This document shows, in pieces, positions 24,949-34,827 of a stretch of DNA of 64,000 nt (position 1 is the stretch's first letter; every line of letters starts with the position of its first letter). The DNA comes from Streptomyces aureoverticillatus (GTDB lineage: Bacteria; Actinomycetota; Actinomycetes; Streptomycetales; Streptomycetaceae). The stretch is from contig NZ_BMSY01000001.1 of assembly GCF_014649395.1 (NCBI RefSeq), positions 930,001-994,000 of the forward strand. Direction: 5' to 3'. The notes beneath the pieces were generated by a model. That model worked only from the letters and a program-made list of their open reading frames with translations. It was not told the origin of the DNA and searched no databases. Both the position numbers and the translations under genes were made by a program.

Positions 24949-27900
24949 TCAGACCTCTTCGACGCTGCTCGGCTCGCGCCGGGACAGGTCGATGCCGAGC
25001 TCCTCCGCAGCGCGGAAGACGTCCTCGTCCGTGTCGCGCATCTCGATGGACATGCCGTCCGAGGACAGCACCTCCACGTTGAGGCAGAGCGACTGCATTT
25101 CCTTGATGAGCACCTTGAAGGACTCGGGAATGCCGGGCTCGGGGATGTTCTCGCCCTTGACGATGGCCTCGTAGACCTTCACGCGGCCGGTCACGTCGTC
25201 GGACTTGATCGTCAGCAGCTCTTGGAGGGCGTAGGCGGCGCCGTATGCCTCAAGGGCCCACACCTCCATCTCGCCGAAGCGCTGGCCACCGAACTGAGCC
25301 TTACCACCCAGCGGCTGCTGGGTGATCATCGAGTACGGACCGGTCGAGCGGGCGTGCAGCTTGTCGTCGACCAGGTGGTGCAGCTTGAGGATGTACATGT
25401 ACCCGACCGAGATCGGGTCCGGGAACGGCTCGCCGGAGCGGCCGTCGAACAGACGCGCCTTGCCGGAGGGGAGCACCATGCGCTCGCCGTCGCGGTTCGG
25501 GATCGTGTGCTGGAGCAGACCGGCCAGCTCGTCCTCGCGGGCACCGTCGAAGACGGGCGTCGCGACGTTCGTGCCGGGCTGGACCGCGTCGGCGCCGATG
25601 GCCTGCAGACGCTGGGCCCACTCGTCGCCGAGGCCGGAGACGTCCCAGCCGCGGCTGGCGAGCCAGCCGAGGTGGATCTCCAGGACCTGTCCCGGGTTCA
25701 TTCGGGACGGGACACCCAGCGGGTTGAGGATGATGTCGACCGGCGTGCCGTCCTCGAGGAAGGGCATGTCCTCGATCGGAAGGATCTTGGAGATGACGCC
25801 CTTGTTGCCGTGCCGGCCGGCGAGCTTGTCACCGTCCGTGATCTTGCGCTTCTGCGCCACGTAGACACGAACCAGCTGGTTCACGCCCGGCGGCAGCTCG
25901 TCGCCCTCTTCACGGTCGAAGACGCGTACGCCGATGACCTTGCCGATCTCGCCGTGCGGGACCTTCAGGGAGGTGTCACGGACCTCGCGGGCCTTCTCAC
26001 CGAAGATCGCGCGGAGCAGGCGCTCCTCCGGCGTCAGCTCGGTCTCACCCTTGGGCGTGACCTTGCCGACGAGGATGTCGCCGGCGACGACCTCGGCACC
26101 GATCCGGATGATGCCGCGCTCGTCGAGGTCGGCGAGGACCTCCTCGGAGACGTTCGGGATGTCCCGGGTGATCTCCTCGGGGCCGAGCTTGGTGTCACGG
26201 GCGTCGACCTCGTGCTCCTCGATGTGGATCGAGGAGAGGACGTCGTCCTGCACGAGGCGCTGCGACAGGATGATCGCGTCCTCGTAGTTGTGACCCTCCC
26301 ACGGCATGAACGCGACCAGCAGGTTCTTGCCGAGCGCCATCTCGCCGTTCTCGGTGGCCGGGCCGTCGGCGAGGACCTGGCCCTCGATGACCCGAGCGCC
26401 CTCCTCCACGACGACCTTCTGGTTCACCGAGGTGCCCTGGTTGGAGCGGGAGAACTTGGCGACGCGGTACGTGGTGTACGTGCCGTCGTCGTTGGTGACG
26501 GTGACGTAGTCCGCGGAGACCTCCTGGACCACACCCGCCTTCTCGGCCTTGATCACGTCACCGGCGTCGACCGCGCAGCGGTACTCCATGCCGGTGCCGA
26601 CGAGGGGGGCCTCGGCGGTGATCAGCGGCACGGCCTGACGCATCATGTTCGCGCCCATGAGGGCACGGTTGGCGTCGTCGTGCTCGAGGAAGGGGATCAT
26701 GGCGGTCGCGACCGACACCATCTGGCGCGGCGAGACGTCCATGTAGTCCACGTCGGAACCGGCGACGTAGTCGACCTCGCCACCACGGCGGCGGACCAGG
26801 ACGCGGTTCTCGGCGAACCGGAGGTCATCGGTCAGCGGCGCGTTGGCCTGGGCGATGACGAACCGGTCCTCCTCGTCGGCGGTCAGGTAGTCCACCTCGT
26901 CGGTGACCTGGTCGTCGACGACCTTGCGGTACGGCGTCTCGACGAAGCCGAACGCGTTGACGCGGCCGTACGAGGCGAGCGAACCGATCAGACCGATGTT
27001 CGGGCCTTCGGGCGTCTCAATGGGGCACATGCGGCCGTAGTGAGACGGGTGCACGTCACGGACCTCGAAGCCGGCCCGCTCACGGGAGAGACCACCCGGG
27101 CCAAGCGCCGACAGACGGCGCTTGTGGGTGAGACCCGACAGCGGGTTGTTCTGGTCCATGAACTGCGACAGCTGGCTGGTGCCGAAGAACTCCTTGATGG
27201 AGGCGACGACCGGCCGGATGTTGATCAGCGTCTGCGGCGTGATCGCCTCGACGTCCTGCGTCGTCATGCGCTCACGCACGACGCGCTCCATACGAGCCAG
27301 ACCCGTGCGGACCTGGTTCTGGATGAGCTCGCCGACGTTGCGCAGGCGGCGGTTGCCGAAGTGGTCGATGTCGTCGGTCTCGACGACGATGCCCACACCG
27401 CTGTCACCGACGGTCTCGGTCTCACCGGCGTGCAGCTTCACCAGGTACTTGATCGAGGCGATGATGTCCTCGACCGTCAGGATGCCCGCGTCGAGCGGAG
27501 CGTCCGCACCCAGCTTCTTGTTGACCTTGTAGCGGCCGACCTTCGCGAGGTCGTAGCGCTTCGGGTTGAAGTAGAGGTTCTCGAGCAGCGTCTGAGCGGC
27601 CTCACGGGTGGGCGGCTCGCCCGGACGCAGCTTGCGGTAGATGTCGAGCAGCGCGTCGTCCTGGCCCTGGGTGTGGTCCTTCTCCAGGGTGGCGCGCATG
27701 GACTCGTACTCGCCGAACTCCTCGAGGATCTGCTCGGTGGTCCAGCCGAGAGCCTTCAGGAGCACGGTGACCGACTGCTTGCGCTTGCGGTCGATGCGGA
27801 CACCGACCATGTCGCGCTTGTCGATCTCCATCTCCAGCCAGGCACCCCGGGACGGGATGATCTTGGCGGAGAAGATGTCCTTGTCGGACGTCTTGTCGAT

Positions 27901-28434
27901 GGAGGAGTCGAAGTAGACACCGGGCGAACGGACGAGCTGCGACACCACGACACGCTCGGTGCCGTTGATGACGAAGGTGCCCTTGTTCGTCATGAGCGGG
28001 AAGTCGCCCATGAAGACCGTCTGAGACTTGATCTCACCGGTCTCGTTGTTGGTGAACTCGGCGGTGACGAAGAGCGGGGCGGCGAACGTGAAGTCGCGCT
28101 CCTTGCACTCGTCGATCGAGTTCTTCGGAGGCTCGAAACGGTGGTCGCGGAAGGTCAGCGACATCGACCCGGAGAAGTCCTCGATCGGAGAGATCTCCTC
28201 GAAGATCTCCTCCAGACCGGACTTGGTGGGGACGTCCTGTCCGCTTTCCAGAGCCGCCTCGACACGAGCCTTCCACGCGTCGTTGCCGAGCAGCCAGTCA
28301 AAGCTCTCGGTCTGCAGCGCAAGAAGGTTCGGAACCTCGAGGGGCTCCTTGATCTTTGCAAAGGAGATGCGCAGCGGGGCGGTGCTGGCGCCGTTGTTCG
28401 TATTCGCGGTCGAGGCAGTGCGCGAGGCGGCCAA
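24949..28434 (-). CDS. rpoB: RNA polymerase beta subunit
   Basis: Beta subunit of RNA polymerase and the rifamycin target. The TTG start was chosen because GGAAGGA lies upstream and the product [14 protein letters not shown]... then has 1161 residues with the usual Streptomyces N-terminus; longer in-frame readings have no similarity. The rifampicin region ([20 protein letters not shown] then [11 protein letters not shown]) is wild type, so no rifampicin resistance is predicted. Divided from rpoC by 94 bp and driven by a good promoter about 190 bp upstream. Confidence 0.97.
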   Translation of the reverse strand: MAASRTASTANTNNGASTAPLRISFAKIKEPLEVPNLLALQTESFDWLLGNDAWKARVEAALESGQDVPTKSGLEEIFEEISPIEDFSGSMSLTFRDHRFEPPKNSIDECKERDFTFAAPLFVTAEFTNNETGEIKSQTVFMGDFPLMTNKGTFVINGTERVVVSQLVRSPGVYFDSSIDKTSDKDIFSAKIIPSRGAWLEMEIDKRDMVGVRIDRKRKQSVTVLLKALGWTTEQILEEFGEYESMRATLEKDHTQGQDDALLDIYRKLRPGEPPTREAAQTLLENLYFNPKRYDLAKVGRYKVNKKLGADAPLDAGILTVEDIIASIKYLVKLHAGETETVGDSGVGIVVETDDIDHFGNRRLRNVGELIQNQVRTGLARMERVVRERMTTQDVEAITPQTLINIRPVVASIKEFFGTSQLSQFMDQNNPLSGLTHKRRLSALGPGGLSRERAGFEVRDVHPSHYGRMCPIETPEGPNIGLIGSLASYGRVNAFGFVETPYRKVVDDQVTDEVDYLTADEEDRFVIAQANAPLTDDLRFAENRVLVRRRGGEVDYVAGSDVDYMDVSPRQMVSVATAMIPFLEHDDANRALMGANMMRQAVPLITAEAPLVGTGMEYRCAVDAGDVIKAEKAGVVQEVSADYVTVTNDDGTYTTYRVAKFSRSNQGTSVNQKVVVEEGARVIEGQVLADGPATENGEMALGKNLLVAFMPWEGHNYEDAIILSQRLVQDDVLSSIHIEEHEVDARDTKLGPEEITRDIPNVSEEVLADLDERGIIRIGAEVVAGDILVGKVTPKGETELTPEERLLRAIFGEKAREVRDTSLKVPHGEIGKVIGVRVFDREEGDELPPGVNQLVRVYVAQKRKITDGDKLAGRHGNKGVISKILPIEDMPFLEDGTPVDIILNPLGVPSRMNPGQVLEIHLGWLASRGWDVSGLGDEWAQRLQAIGADAVQPGTNVATPVFDGAREDELAGLLQHTIPNRDGERMVLPSGKARLFDGRSGEPFPDPISVGYMYILKLHHLVDDKLHARSTGPYSMITQQPLGGKAQFGGQRFGEMEVWALEAYGAAYALQELLTIKSDDVTGRVKVYEAIVKGENIPEPGIPESFKVLIKEMQSLCLNVEVLSSDGMSIEMRDTDEDVFRAAEELGIDLSRREPSSVEEV

Positions 28435-28617
28435 GAGGGGGTCCTTCCGAGGGCTCGGACTCACTACGCGCGTACCGGTCCCAAGCTGGACACAGAGAGA
28501 GGCGTTTCCTGATTTACCCACGGAGGGCCAGGTCAGGGCGTTTCAATCCACGGTGCTCAAGCGAGGGCATGCCCCTGGTGACGGGCAGGAGGCAGCTAAC
28601 AGGCAGCGCAAAGGGTC

Positions 28618-28646
28618 AGTGTAGCCACCTGGCCCACTGATGTCCA
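28618..28646 (-). promoter_or_regulatory. Candidate rpoBC promoter
   Basis: On the minus strand TGGACA (28641-28646), a 17-bp spacer and TACACT (28618-28623) form a good principal-sigma promoter. Transcription would start near 28611, leaving a leader of about 175 nt before the rpoB TTG. The rest of the 616-bp rplL-rpoB gap carries no gene that I can support. Confidence 0.7.
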
Positions 28647-28930
28647 GTCCCGGTTTACGGGGACCCTGTTTGTTCTCAACACCTGCGGCAAGCCACGTCC
28701 TCAACGCACATCGATACTGCCCTCTTCGTCGCCGATCCATGCCTCGGATGCGGATCGTTGTAACGACGCGTCCTGAGAATTGCGCGCTGCGTGCGGTTCG
28801 TCAAGGCCCCCCTTGCCCGGACGAGGCCTGGCGTCGTCGCCGTCACGGCCCGTCGCCAGGCACAACGAAGATCACCATACTCGCCGCGACCGACAGTGCA
28901 AGGCAGCCGCCGCACGCAGCCCGGGAACGC

Positions 28931-28966
28931 CGAAAGGCGACCACCCACATGGGTGATCGCCGTTCG
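28931..28966 (-). terminator. Hairpin after rplL
   Basis: A 16-bp arm (cgaaaggcgaccaccc) pairs with gggtgatcgccgttcg with two imperfect positions and a 4-nt loop, 85-120 nt after the rplL stop. It probably terminates or attenuates rplJL transcription before rpoB, giving the well-known excess of L12 over RNA polymerase. Confidence 0.65.
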
Positions 28967-29050
28967 GTGTGTGTGCGTTACAGCCCTGGGCCGCGACCAC
29001 ACGGAAGAGTCAGCAGACTCGTGCCACGCGCCGTGGCGCGTGGCGAGGTG

Positions 29051-29440
29051 TTACTTGACCTCGACGGAGGCGCCGGCGCCCTCGAGGGCCTCCTTGGCCT
29101 TGTCCGCGGCGTCCTTGGCGACCTTCTCGAGGACCGGCTTCGGGGTGCCGTCGACGAGGTCCTTGGCCTCCTTCAGACCCAGGGAGGTCAGCTCACGCAC
29201 GACCTTGATGACCTGGATCTTCTTGTCACCGGCGCCGGTGAGGATGACGTCGAACTCGTCCTGCTCCTCGGCAGCGGCGGCGTCGCCACCGGCGGCAGCG
29301 CCACCGGCCATGACGACCGGCGCGGCAGCGGCGGCGGTGACGTCGAACTTCTCCTCGAAGGCCTTCACGAACTCGGAGAGCTCGATGAGGGTCATCTCTT
29401 CGAACTGGGCGAGCAGGTCGTCCTGGCTGAGCTTCGCCAT
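29051..29440 (-). CDS. rplL: 50S ribosomal protein L7/L12
   Basis: Stalk protein that recruits GTPase factors, present in several copies per ribosome. 129 residues. The start at [20 protein letters not shown] was chosen over an upstream frame. N-terminal dimerisation domain, an alanine-rich hinge (about residues 38-60) and the C-terminal factor-binding domain with [20 protein letters not shown] are clear. Confidence 0.97.
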   Translation of the reverse strand: MAKLSQDDLLAQFEEMTLIELSEFVKAFEEKFDVTAAAAAPVVMAGGAAAGGDAAAAEEQDEFDVILTGAGDKKIQVIKVVRELTSLGLKEAKDLVDGTPKPVLEKVAKDAADKAKEALEGAGASVEVK

Positions 29441-29550
29441 GATGGCGGTCCTTCCACTAATTCGGCTGGTGCCGGATGTACATGAGAGGCGGGCGTACAA
29501 GTGGCCCGCTACGACCGTCGCCTCGGGCGGCGGTCACTGCGCGAGCCGAA

Positions 29551-30078
29551 TTACTCGGCACCGCCCTGCTCGCCCTGCTTGGCACGAAGCGCGTCCACGG
29601 TGCGGACGAGCTTCGACGGGAGCGCCTGGAAGACCTGAGCAGCCTGAGTCTGCTTGCCCTTCATGGCGCCCGCCAGCTTGGCGAGCAGAACCTCGCGGGA
29701 CTCGAGGTCCGCAAGCTTCTTGATTTCGTCGGCGGACAGCGCCTTGCCATCAAGGACACCGCCCTTGATGACGAGAGCCGGGTTGTCCTTGGCGAAGTCA
29801 CGCAGACCCTTCGCCGCCACGACCGGGTCACCGGTCACGAAGGCGACAGCGGTCGAGCCCTTGAGGTGCTCGTCCAGCTGAATCCCGGCCTCGTTGGCCG
29901 CGATCTTGGTCAGCGTGTTCTTCACCACACGGTACTGAGCGTTCTCGCCGAGAGAACGACGCAGCTCCTTGAGCTGCGCCACGGACAGTCCGGTGTAAGA
30001 AGTCACAACAGCAGCGTTGGAGTCGCGCAGCTTCTGCGTGATCTCCTCGACGGCTGCGACCTTGTCGGACGTCGCCAT
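29551..30078 (-). CDS. rplJ: 50S ribosomal protein L10
   Basis: L10 anchors L7/L12 dimers on the stalk and, as an L10-L12 complex, is known to bind its own leader mRNA. 175 residues, [20 protein letters not shown]..., with the rRNA-binding domain and the C-terminal helix that binds L12 dimers. It is preceded by a long structured leader. Confidence 0.98.
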   Translation of the reverse strand: MATSDKVAAVEEITQKLRDSNAAVVTSYTGLSVAQLKELRRSLGENAQYRVVKNTLTKIAANEAGIQLDEHLKGSTAVAFVTGDPVVAAKGLRDFAKDNPALVIKGGVLDGKALSADEIKKLADLESREVLLAKLAGAMKGKQTQAAQVFQALPSKLVRTVDALRAKQGEQGGAE

Positions 30079-30359
30079 GAGCCTCGGCCTCCTTCCGGGG
30101 TGATGATCCTCGACTGACCTTTCGATCAGCCGCGTGTCGCCGGACCGCCTGAATCAGGCACGCGAGGAAGGGGGTCTGCACAAAACAAAACGCCCCGGCG
30201 CAGGCGCACGGGGCATGAGCTCGACCCGACGGCAGGGCCGTCCGGGAGCACTTCCACAGTCACCTACGCGGGTCGTCCGCAGCTTCAGCGGATCCTTCGG
30301 CCGTCGCACTCTCTTGCGAGCGCACGACAACGACCAGCGGTCTTTGGCTTCTGTGGAAG
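30079..30359 (-). promoter_or_regulatory. Candidate L10 (rplJ) leader
   Basis: A 280-nt untranslated leader. A 9-nt sequence at its expected 5' end (30351-30359) is perfectly complementary to one 90 nt downstream (30251-30259; cttccacag with ctgtggaag), closing a structured loop. Further downstream a hairpin (30192-30214, GCCCCG...CGGGGC) is followed by TTTTGTTTTG, an attenuator-like terminator ahead of rplJ. This matches the idea of L10-leader autoregulation, but I cannot test the fold. Confidence 0.6.
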
Positions 30360-30387
30360 GCTACGCGAACAAGGTCGCCCCAGGCAA
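30358..30387 (-). promoter_or_regulatory. Candidate rplJL promoter
   Basis: On the minus strand TTGCCT (30382-30387), an 18-bp spacer and TAGCCT (30358-30363) form a plausible promoter. Its start site near 30351 coincides with the 5' strand of the leader's closing helix. Confidence 0.5.
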
Positions 30388-30401
30388 ATCGGGTCAGCCG
30401 G

Positions 30402-31250
30402 TCAGCCCTCGAGGCCCTTCATGTCCTTGGCGAGGTCCATGACCTCGCTCTTCGGCGGGGCCTTGATGGTCACCGGCTTGTTGTAGTCGAGGAACGTGAT
30501 GGTCATGTCGAGGGGGCCCTTGTCGGCCTTGCCGCGGGCGCGGAACTGCTTGGTGTGGTCCTCGCCGTCGATCCAGATGTCCATCGTGAGCTTGTCGACG
30601 CCCATGTCCTCGTACTGCTTGAGGCTCTTCTCGCGGCGCTTCTTGGTGGCCGCGTCCTCGTCCTTCATGAGTTCGCGCATCCGGTCCATCGTGACCGTGC
30701 CCGTGTAGTGGGTGGTCTCGACGCCCTCCACCTTCGCGCTGCCGACCTTCTTCAGGTCGTCGGAGCCGGTCAGGAGCGTGGACTGGTCGGCCGGATTGTT
30801 GTCCGCCTGGGCGGAGACCGAGGTGCCGGCCGGCTTCTCCTTGCCCATGCCCGAGGCGGGGAACTTGATCCAGCGCTTGCCGTCCATCTCCTTGGCGGCG
30901 TCCTTGCCTCCGCCGAGGTAGAGACCGCCGCCGACGAGCCGCAGCTCCATCTTCTCCGGACCCTGCTGGGGGGCGGACATCTCCATCTGCATGGCGAGCG
31001 GCTTGGTGCTCATGGCCGCCGTGGCCTGCACGCGCCCGTCCCCCGGGACGCTGCCCTTCATCCGGAAGTTGAACGAGGTGAGGTTCTCGCTCTTCTCCGC
31101 GGCCTTCTTCACGGCCGCCGCGGGCGCCATGTCGCCCCCCGCCTTGTCGGCCTTCTCCGACCCGCAGCTGACCGCGCCGCCGGCGAGCAGCACGGCCGCC
31201 AGGGCGGCACCCGCGGTTCTCTTGCGTCCGTTACGTACAGAAATGCTCAT
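30402..31250 (-). CDS. LppX/LprAFG-like lipoprotein, copy 1
   Basis: Predicted surface lipoprotein of 282 residues. The signal peptide ends in a lipobox (GGAVSC, Cys29). The mature part resembles the LppX/LprAFG-type lipoproteins of Actinobacteria, a fold that in mycobacteria carries lipids between membranes; whether this one does is unknown. It is paralogous to the next upstream gene: both contain a V-x-TTHY[TS]GTV segment and a DIW[IV] strand. Located between rplA and rplJ, as in other Streptomyces. Confidence 0.85.
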   Translation of the reverse strand: MSISVRNGRKRTAGAALAAVLLAGGAVSCGSEKADKAGGDMAPAAAVKKAAEKSENLTSFNFRMKGSVPGDGRVQATAAMSTKPLAMQMEMSAPQQGPEKMELRLVGGGLYLGGGKDAAKEMDGKRWIKFPASGMGKEKPAGTSVSAQADNNPADQSTLLTGSDDLKKVGSAKVEGVETTHYTGTVTMDRMRELMKDEDAATKKRREKSLKQYEDMGVDKLTMDIWIDGEDHTKQFRARGKADKGPLDMTITFLDYNKPVTIKAPPKSEVMDLAKDMKGLEG

Positions 31251-31300
31251 GACCCCACCCCTAGGAACGTTTGATCCACTTATTGCGGTGGGCTGAGATT

Positions 31301-31331
31301 ACCCGAAGGAGAGCGGAACTCTCCTTCGGGT
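31301..31331 (-). terminator. Terminator after lipoprotein copy 2
   Basis: A perfect 13-bp stem (acccgaaggagag with ctctccttcgggt) with a 5-nt loop, between the two lipoprotein genes. It indicates that they are separate transcripts. Confidence 0.8.
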
Positions 31332-31406
31332 ATCGCGCTGAGCAGGGATCCCTTGGGGACCGTGGCCCCCGGGAGCACGTGCCGCAGGAAGTCGCGCGGC
31401 CGGCGC

Positions 31407-32312
31407 CTACACGCCGGGCTGCCGGTTCATCAGGTCCTTGAAGTCCGCGGTGTCGTCGGCGGGCGGCTCCTCGGCGGAGACCTCGGTGCCGTAGTCGCTG
31501 TAGTAGGCGGTGGCGGAGAGCGTGCCGGTCTTCATCTGGCCGCGCTCGGTCTTCTTCACGGGCAGGTTCTCGTCGTTGACCCAGATGTCGACGGTCTCCG
31601 TGGTGATGCCGGCCTGCTCCAACTGGCTCTTCATGTCGGCGAGTTGGGACTCGCTGAGGCCGGAGCTCTTCTCCGCGAGCTCGGCGACGTCGACGGTGCC
31701 GGAGTAGTGCGTGGTGTTCACCCCGCGCACCTTCTCCTCGCCGACCCTCTTCACGTCTCCGGAGGCGAGCAGCATCTTCACCGACTGCTGCGGCGTGCTG
31801 TTCTGCATCGCGTCCTTCATGTACGCGCCCGAGCCGCCGCCGATCTTCTCCAGGTCGTCGTACGCGTACTTCACCCAGTGCTTGCCACCGGCCTGGGCGG
31901 CGAACTGCTCGCCCATCTTCGCGTAGTAGGCCTCGGGCAGATAGCGGGCCTCCATGGACGTGCTGCCGGCCTGGCGCATCGTCTCGGCCATCTGGCCACC
32001 GGTGTACGTGATGGTCATGTTGCCGGTGAGGCCGTCGGCCCAGCCGAGGGCGCCCTTGGCCTCCATGGACATCACGGAGCCCATGGTCGTCTCGGACTCG
32101 ACCTTGGCGGAGTCCGCCTTGTCGGTGGTGTTCTGGATGGTGCGCAGCGCGGATATCGGGCTGGCGCTCAGCCCGCCCTTGCCCTCGTCGGAACCCTTGG
32201 AGCCCTTGTTGGAGCCGCCCGAGTCGTCCGACGAGCCGCAGGCCGTGACCCCGGTCAGTGCCGCCGCGGCCGCGATCGCCAGAGCCACGCGTCGCACAGT
32301 CGTGCCGTTCAT
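31407..32312 (-). CDS. LppX/LprAFG-like lipoprotein, copy 2
   Basis: Predicted lipoprotein of 301 residues, starting MNGTTVRRVALAIAAAAALT with a lipobox at GVTAC and a Ser/Gly/Lys-rich linker after the cysteine. The body resembles the LppX/LprAFG family and copy 1 (shared V-x-TTHYSGTV and DIWV segments). A longer upstream frame is rejected, since it runs through the promoter repeats. Three copies of a palindromic repeat lie 60-114 bp upstream, a likely regulator-binding region. Confidence 0.85.
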   Translation of the reverse strand: MNGTTVRRVALAIAAAAALTGVTACGSSDDSGGSNKGSKGSDEGKGGLSASPISALRTIQNTTDKADSAKVESETTMGSVMSMEAKGALGWADGLTGNMTITYTGGQMAETMRQAGSTSMEARYLPEAYYAKMGEQFAAQAGGKHWVKYAYDDLEKIGGGSGAYMKDAMQNSTPQQSVKMLLASGDVKRVGEEKVRGVNTTHYSGTVDVAELAEKSSGLSESQLADMKSQLEQAGITTETVDIWVNDENLPVKKTERGQMKTGTLSATAYYSDYGTEVSAEEPPADDTADFKDLMNRQPGV

Positions 32313-32371
32313 GTCGTCCCACCCCTTGCGTCGATGGAGAGCCGGCACGGTAGCGCAGCCCGCTCGTCCGC

Positions 32372-32426
32372 GTATCTCGTACGTATCCGATGTATCCCGT
32401 ACGTATGCGATCTCGTACGTGTCCGA
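32372..32426 (-). repeat. Triple direct repeat upstream of lipoprotein copy 2
   Basis: Two 20-bp units (gtatctcgtacgtatccgat and gtatcccgtacgtatgcgat) abut and are followed by a partial third (ctcgtacgtgtccga). Each contains a palindromic cgtacg core, and the period is 20 bp, about two helical turns. This looks like a cooperative regulator-binding array. Confidence 0.7.
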
Positions 32427-32474
32427 AAGCACCAGCGGGCACAGCCCGTCCACGAGCATGTACCCGGAAAACGG

Positions 32475-32511
32475 GACGGGCCCCGCACCCTGAATGGTTG
32501 CGGGACCCGTC
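32475..32511 (-). terminator. rplKA terminator
   Basis: A 13-bp stem with one mismatch (gacgggccccgca with tgcgggacccgtc), 34 bp after the rplA stop codon. It separates rplKA from the lipoprotein genes. Confidence 0.75.
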
Positions 32512-32544
32512 ACGAACGCGCCAGACGCGCGGCTGCCGTCAGTG

Positions 32545-33267
32545 TCAGACGGCGGCCGGGTCCTCCTCGGTGAGGAGGTTGCGGGTGCGGTTGGGGTCGA
32601 CCGGAATGCCGGGGCCCATCGTGGTGGTGATGGAGGCCTTCTTGATGTAGCGACCCTTGGCGGCGGACGGCTTCAGACGGAGGATCTCCTCCAGCGCGGC
32701 GCCGTAGTTCTCCACCAGCTTGGTGTCGTCGAAGGACGCCTTGCCGATGATGAAGTGCAGGTTCGAGTGCTTGTCGACGCGGAACTCGATCTTGCCGCCC
32801 TTGATGTCGTTGACAGCCTTCACGACGTCGGGGGTGACGGTGCCGGTCTTCGGGTTCGGCATCAGACCACGCGGACCGAGCACGCGGCCGAGGCGGCCGA
32901 CCTTGCCCATGAGGTCCGGGGTGGCGACGACGGCGTCGAAGTCCAGGCGGCCCTTCGCGACCTCGTCGATGAGCTCGTCGGCGCCGACGATGTCGGCCCC
33001 AGCGGCTTCCGCGGCCGCAGCACGGTCACCGGTCGCGAAGACCAGGACCCGGGCGGTCTTGCCGGTGCCGTGCGGGAGGTTCACGGTGCCACGGACCATC
33101 TGGTCGGCCTTGCGCGGGTCGACACCCAGGCGGAAGGCGACCTCGACGGTGCCGTCGAACTTGGTCGCGGAGGTCTCCTTGGCGAGACGGACGGCCTCGA
33201 GCGGGGCGTACAGCTTGTCCCGGTCGATCTTGGCGTCCGCAGCGCGGAGAGTCTTGCTGCGCTTCAC
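32545..33267 (-). CDS. rplA: 50S ribosomal protein L1
   Basis: L1, the mobile stalk protein at the E site and, in other bacteria, repressor of the L11 operon. 240 residues from a GTG start ([20 protein letters not shown]...), chosen because AGGAG lies 5-6 nt upstream. The signature [20 protein letters not shown] is intact. 100 bp after rplK. Confidence 0.96.
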   Translation of the reverse strand: MKRSKTLRAADAKIDRDKLYAPLEAVRLAKETSATKFDGTVEVAFRLGVDPRKADQMVRGTVNLPHGTGKTARVLVFATGDRAAAAEAAGADIVGADELIDEVAKGRLDFDAVVATPDLMGKVGRLGRVLGPRGLMPNPKTGTVTPDVVKAVNDIKGGKIEFRVDKHSNLHFIIGKASFDDTKLVENYGAALEEILRLKPSAAKGRYIKKASITTTMGPGIPVDPNRTRNLLTEEDPAAV

Positions 33268-33367
33268 TTCTACTCCTGAGTTCAGGTTTGGAGTTCGTGG
33301 TCCGGGCCGCGCAGGCCCTGCCACTCAGGTCACGGTGTCGGCTGTGCGACTCCGTCGGGGGCTGGGA

Positions 33368-33802
33368 TCAGCCCTCGACCGTGATGCCCATGGAACGGGC
33401 GGTGCCGGCGATGATCTTCGACGCGGCGTCCAGGTCGTTCGCGTTGAGGTCGGGCATCTTGGTGGTGGCGATCTCGCGGACCTGCGCCTCGGTGATCTTG
33501 GCGACCTTGGTCTTGTGCGGCTCGCCGGAGCCCTTCTCCACGCCCGCGGCCTTGAGGATCATCTTGGCGGCCGGCGGCGTCTTGGTGATGAAGGTGAAGG
33601 AACGGTCCTCGTAGACCGTGATCTCCACCGGGATCACCCAGCCACGCTGCGACTCGGTCGCGGCGTTGTACGCCTTGCAGAACTCCATGATGTTCACGCC
33701 GTGCTGGCCCAGCGCGGGGCCGACCGGCGGAGCCGGGTTGGCGGCACCGGCCTGGATCTGGAGCTTGATCAGCCCCGTGACCTTCTTCTTCTTGGGAGGC
33801 AT
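33368..33802 (-). CDS. rplK: 50S ribosomal protein L11
   Basis: L11 binds the GTPase-associated region of 23S rRNA, the site of thiostrepton action and of RelA activation. 144 residues, [20 protein letters not shown]..., with the proline-rich [20 protein letters not shown] motif. First gene of the rplKA unit. Confidence 0.98.
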
Positions 33803-33894
33803 TGCTCTCTCCGGGTCCTAGTGAGAGTGTTGAGCCGCATCCGTGGCGATGATCATCGATAGTCGCGATCATCCGGATGGAGGCATACCGCCCT

Positions 33895-33923
33895 ACGATA
33901 ACGGGTAACTCGGCGGGGCCCAA
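33895..33923 (-). promoter_or_regulatory. Candidate rplKA promoter
   Basis: On the minus strand TTGGGC (33918-33923), 17 bp, TATCGT (33895-33900), which would give an untranslated leader of about 85 nt. Confidence 0.45.
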
Positions 33924-33941
33924 ACCGATACCTGAACAGGC

Positions 33942-33978
33942 CCGCGGGCCCCGACCTCCCAAGGGTCGGGGCCCGCGG
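33942..33978 (-). terminator. Terminator after the DUF2690-like gene
   Basis: A 16-nt arm (ccgcgggccccgacct) pairs at 15 positions with gggtcggggcccgcgg, with a 5-nt loop. Very stable, 40 bp after the stop codon, isolating this gene from rplKA. Confidence 0.85.
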
Positions 33979-34018
33979 CCTCGTGACACCCGGCGGCGAG
34001 CGCCGCCGGGCGGCGCGA

Positions 34019-34546
34019 TCAGCAGCGCTTGGACGTCATGGCCTGGCCAGGCAGCGCGTCGCCGGGCGCGCGCAGCTGTCCGATCGCCGCCGTGCACTCG
34101 GCCGCCGTGTCGGCGGGCAGCGACCAGAACTCCTGCAGGTTGGTCCTGTTCCACCAGTCCTGGCCGACGATCTCGTCGCGTGCATAGCTGTACACGCCGG
34201 TGCTGACGTCGTAGTCCTTGACCTTGTCGCGGAAGCTCTTCCACACCCAGACGTAGCCGTAGTTCTTCTTGCACGTGGGCGAGTAGAACTGCTTCACCGA
34301 GGCGGCGTGCGCGCCTCCCCGGTCGATGTACGCGGTGGTGCCGATCTGGTAGGCGTCGGAGCAGACCCCGGCCGCCTGGGCCTTGGCGCTCCTCGGGTTG
34401 CCGTCCGCCGTGGGCGCGGTCGACTGGGGAGCGGCCTTTCTGGCGTCGGGCGAGGGCGCGGGGCCGGTTCCGGCCAGCGCCGAGCCGGCGCCGAACAGGA
34501 CGAAGGCGCAGGCGGAGGCAGCAATCGCAGTCTTGCGGGCACGCAT
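34019..34546 (-). CDS. Secreted DUF2690-like protein
   Basis: Exported protein of 175 residues: a Sec signal peptide (MRARKTAIAASACAFVLFGA, cleavage probably after ALA) and a Pro/Ala/Ser-rich linker. The mature domain of about 110 residues (VCSDAYQIGTTAYIDRGGAH... YSPTCKKNYGYVWVW) resembles DUF2690, usually seen at the C-terminus of XRE regulators. Four Cys could form two disulfides. Function unknown. It sits between nusG and rplK with its own terminator, an unusual insertion in a strongly conserved cluster. Confidence 0.75.
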   Translation of the reverse strand: MRARKTAIAASACAFVLFGAGSALAGTGPAPSPDARKAAPQSTAPTADGNPRSAKAQAAGVCSDAYQIGTTAYIDRGGAHAASVKQFYSPTCKKNYGYVWVWKSFRDKVKDYDVSTGVYSYARDEIVGQDWWNRTNLQEFWSLPADTAAECTAAIGQLRAPGDALPGQAMTSKRC

Positions 34547-34758
34547 CAGGTGGTCCCCCTTGCTCGTCGGTGAAGAGCCCGGCGCCACATACCGCTACAG
34601 AGCACCACAAATCGCCGCTCATGGTGACAGCTGCCCCCATAAGCGTGCTGAGGTGACGTGGAGGAAGGGACCGGGTGTTTCCGTCTACAAGTGAGACAGC
34701 CCGGGGCGCCGGATGGTTGTGGCGCAGAACACACTTACTTGTCAGGCGCCCACGACAA

Positions 34759-34794
34759 AGCCCCTGAGCTGCGGTTTCCCGCTGCTCAGGGGCT
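34759..34794 (-). terminator. nusG terminator
   Basis: An 11-bp stem (agcccctgagc with gctcaggggct) extended by an inner gcgg/ccgc helix. It is followed on the minus strand by tttgtc and lies 34 bp after the nusG stop. Confidence 0.85.
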
Positions 34795-34827
34795 CTGCTG
34801 GAAGATCGTCGAGCTGGTGCTGCGAGC

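Noticed and set aside
25000..28434. Rifampicin-resistance changes in RpoB and streptomycin-resistance changes in S12
   Set aside because: The resistance-determining regions read as wild type.
32313..32513. N-terminal extension of lipoprotein copy 2
   Set aside because: It would place the signal peptide 67 residues inside the protein and translate the promoter repeats.
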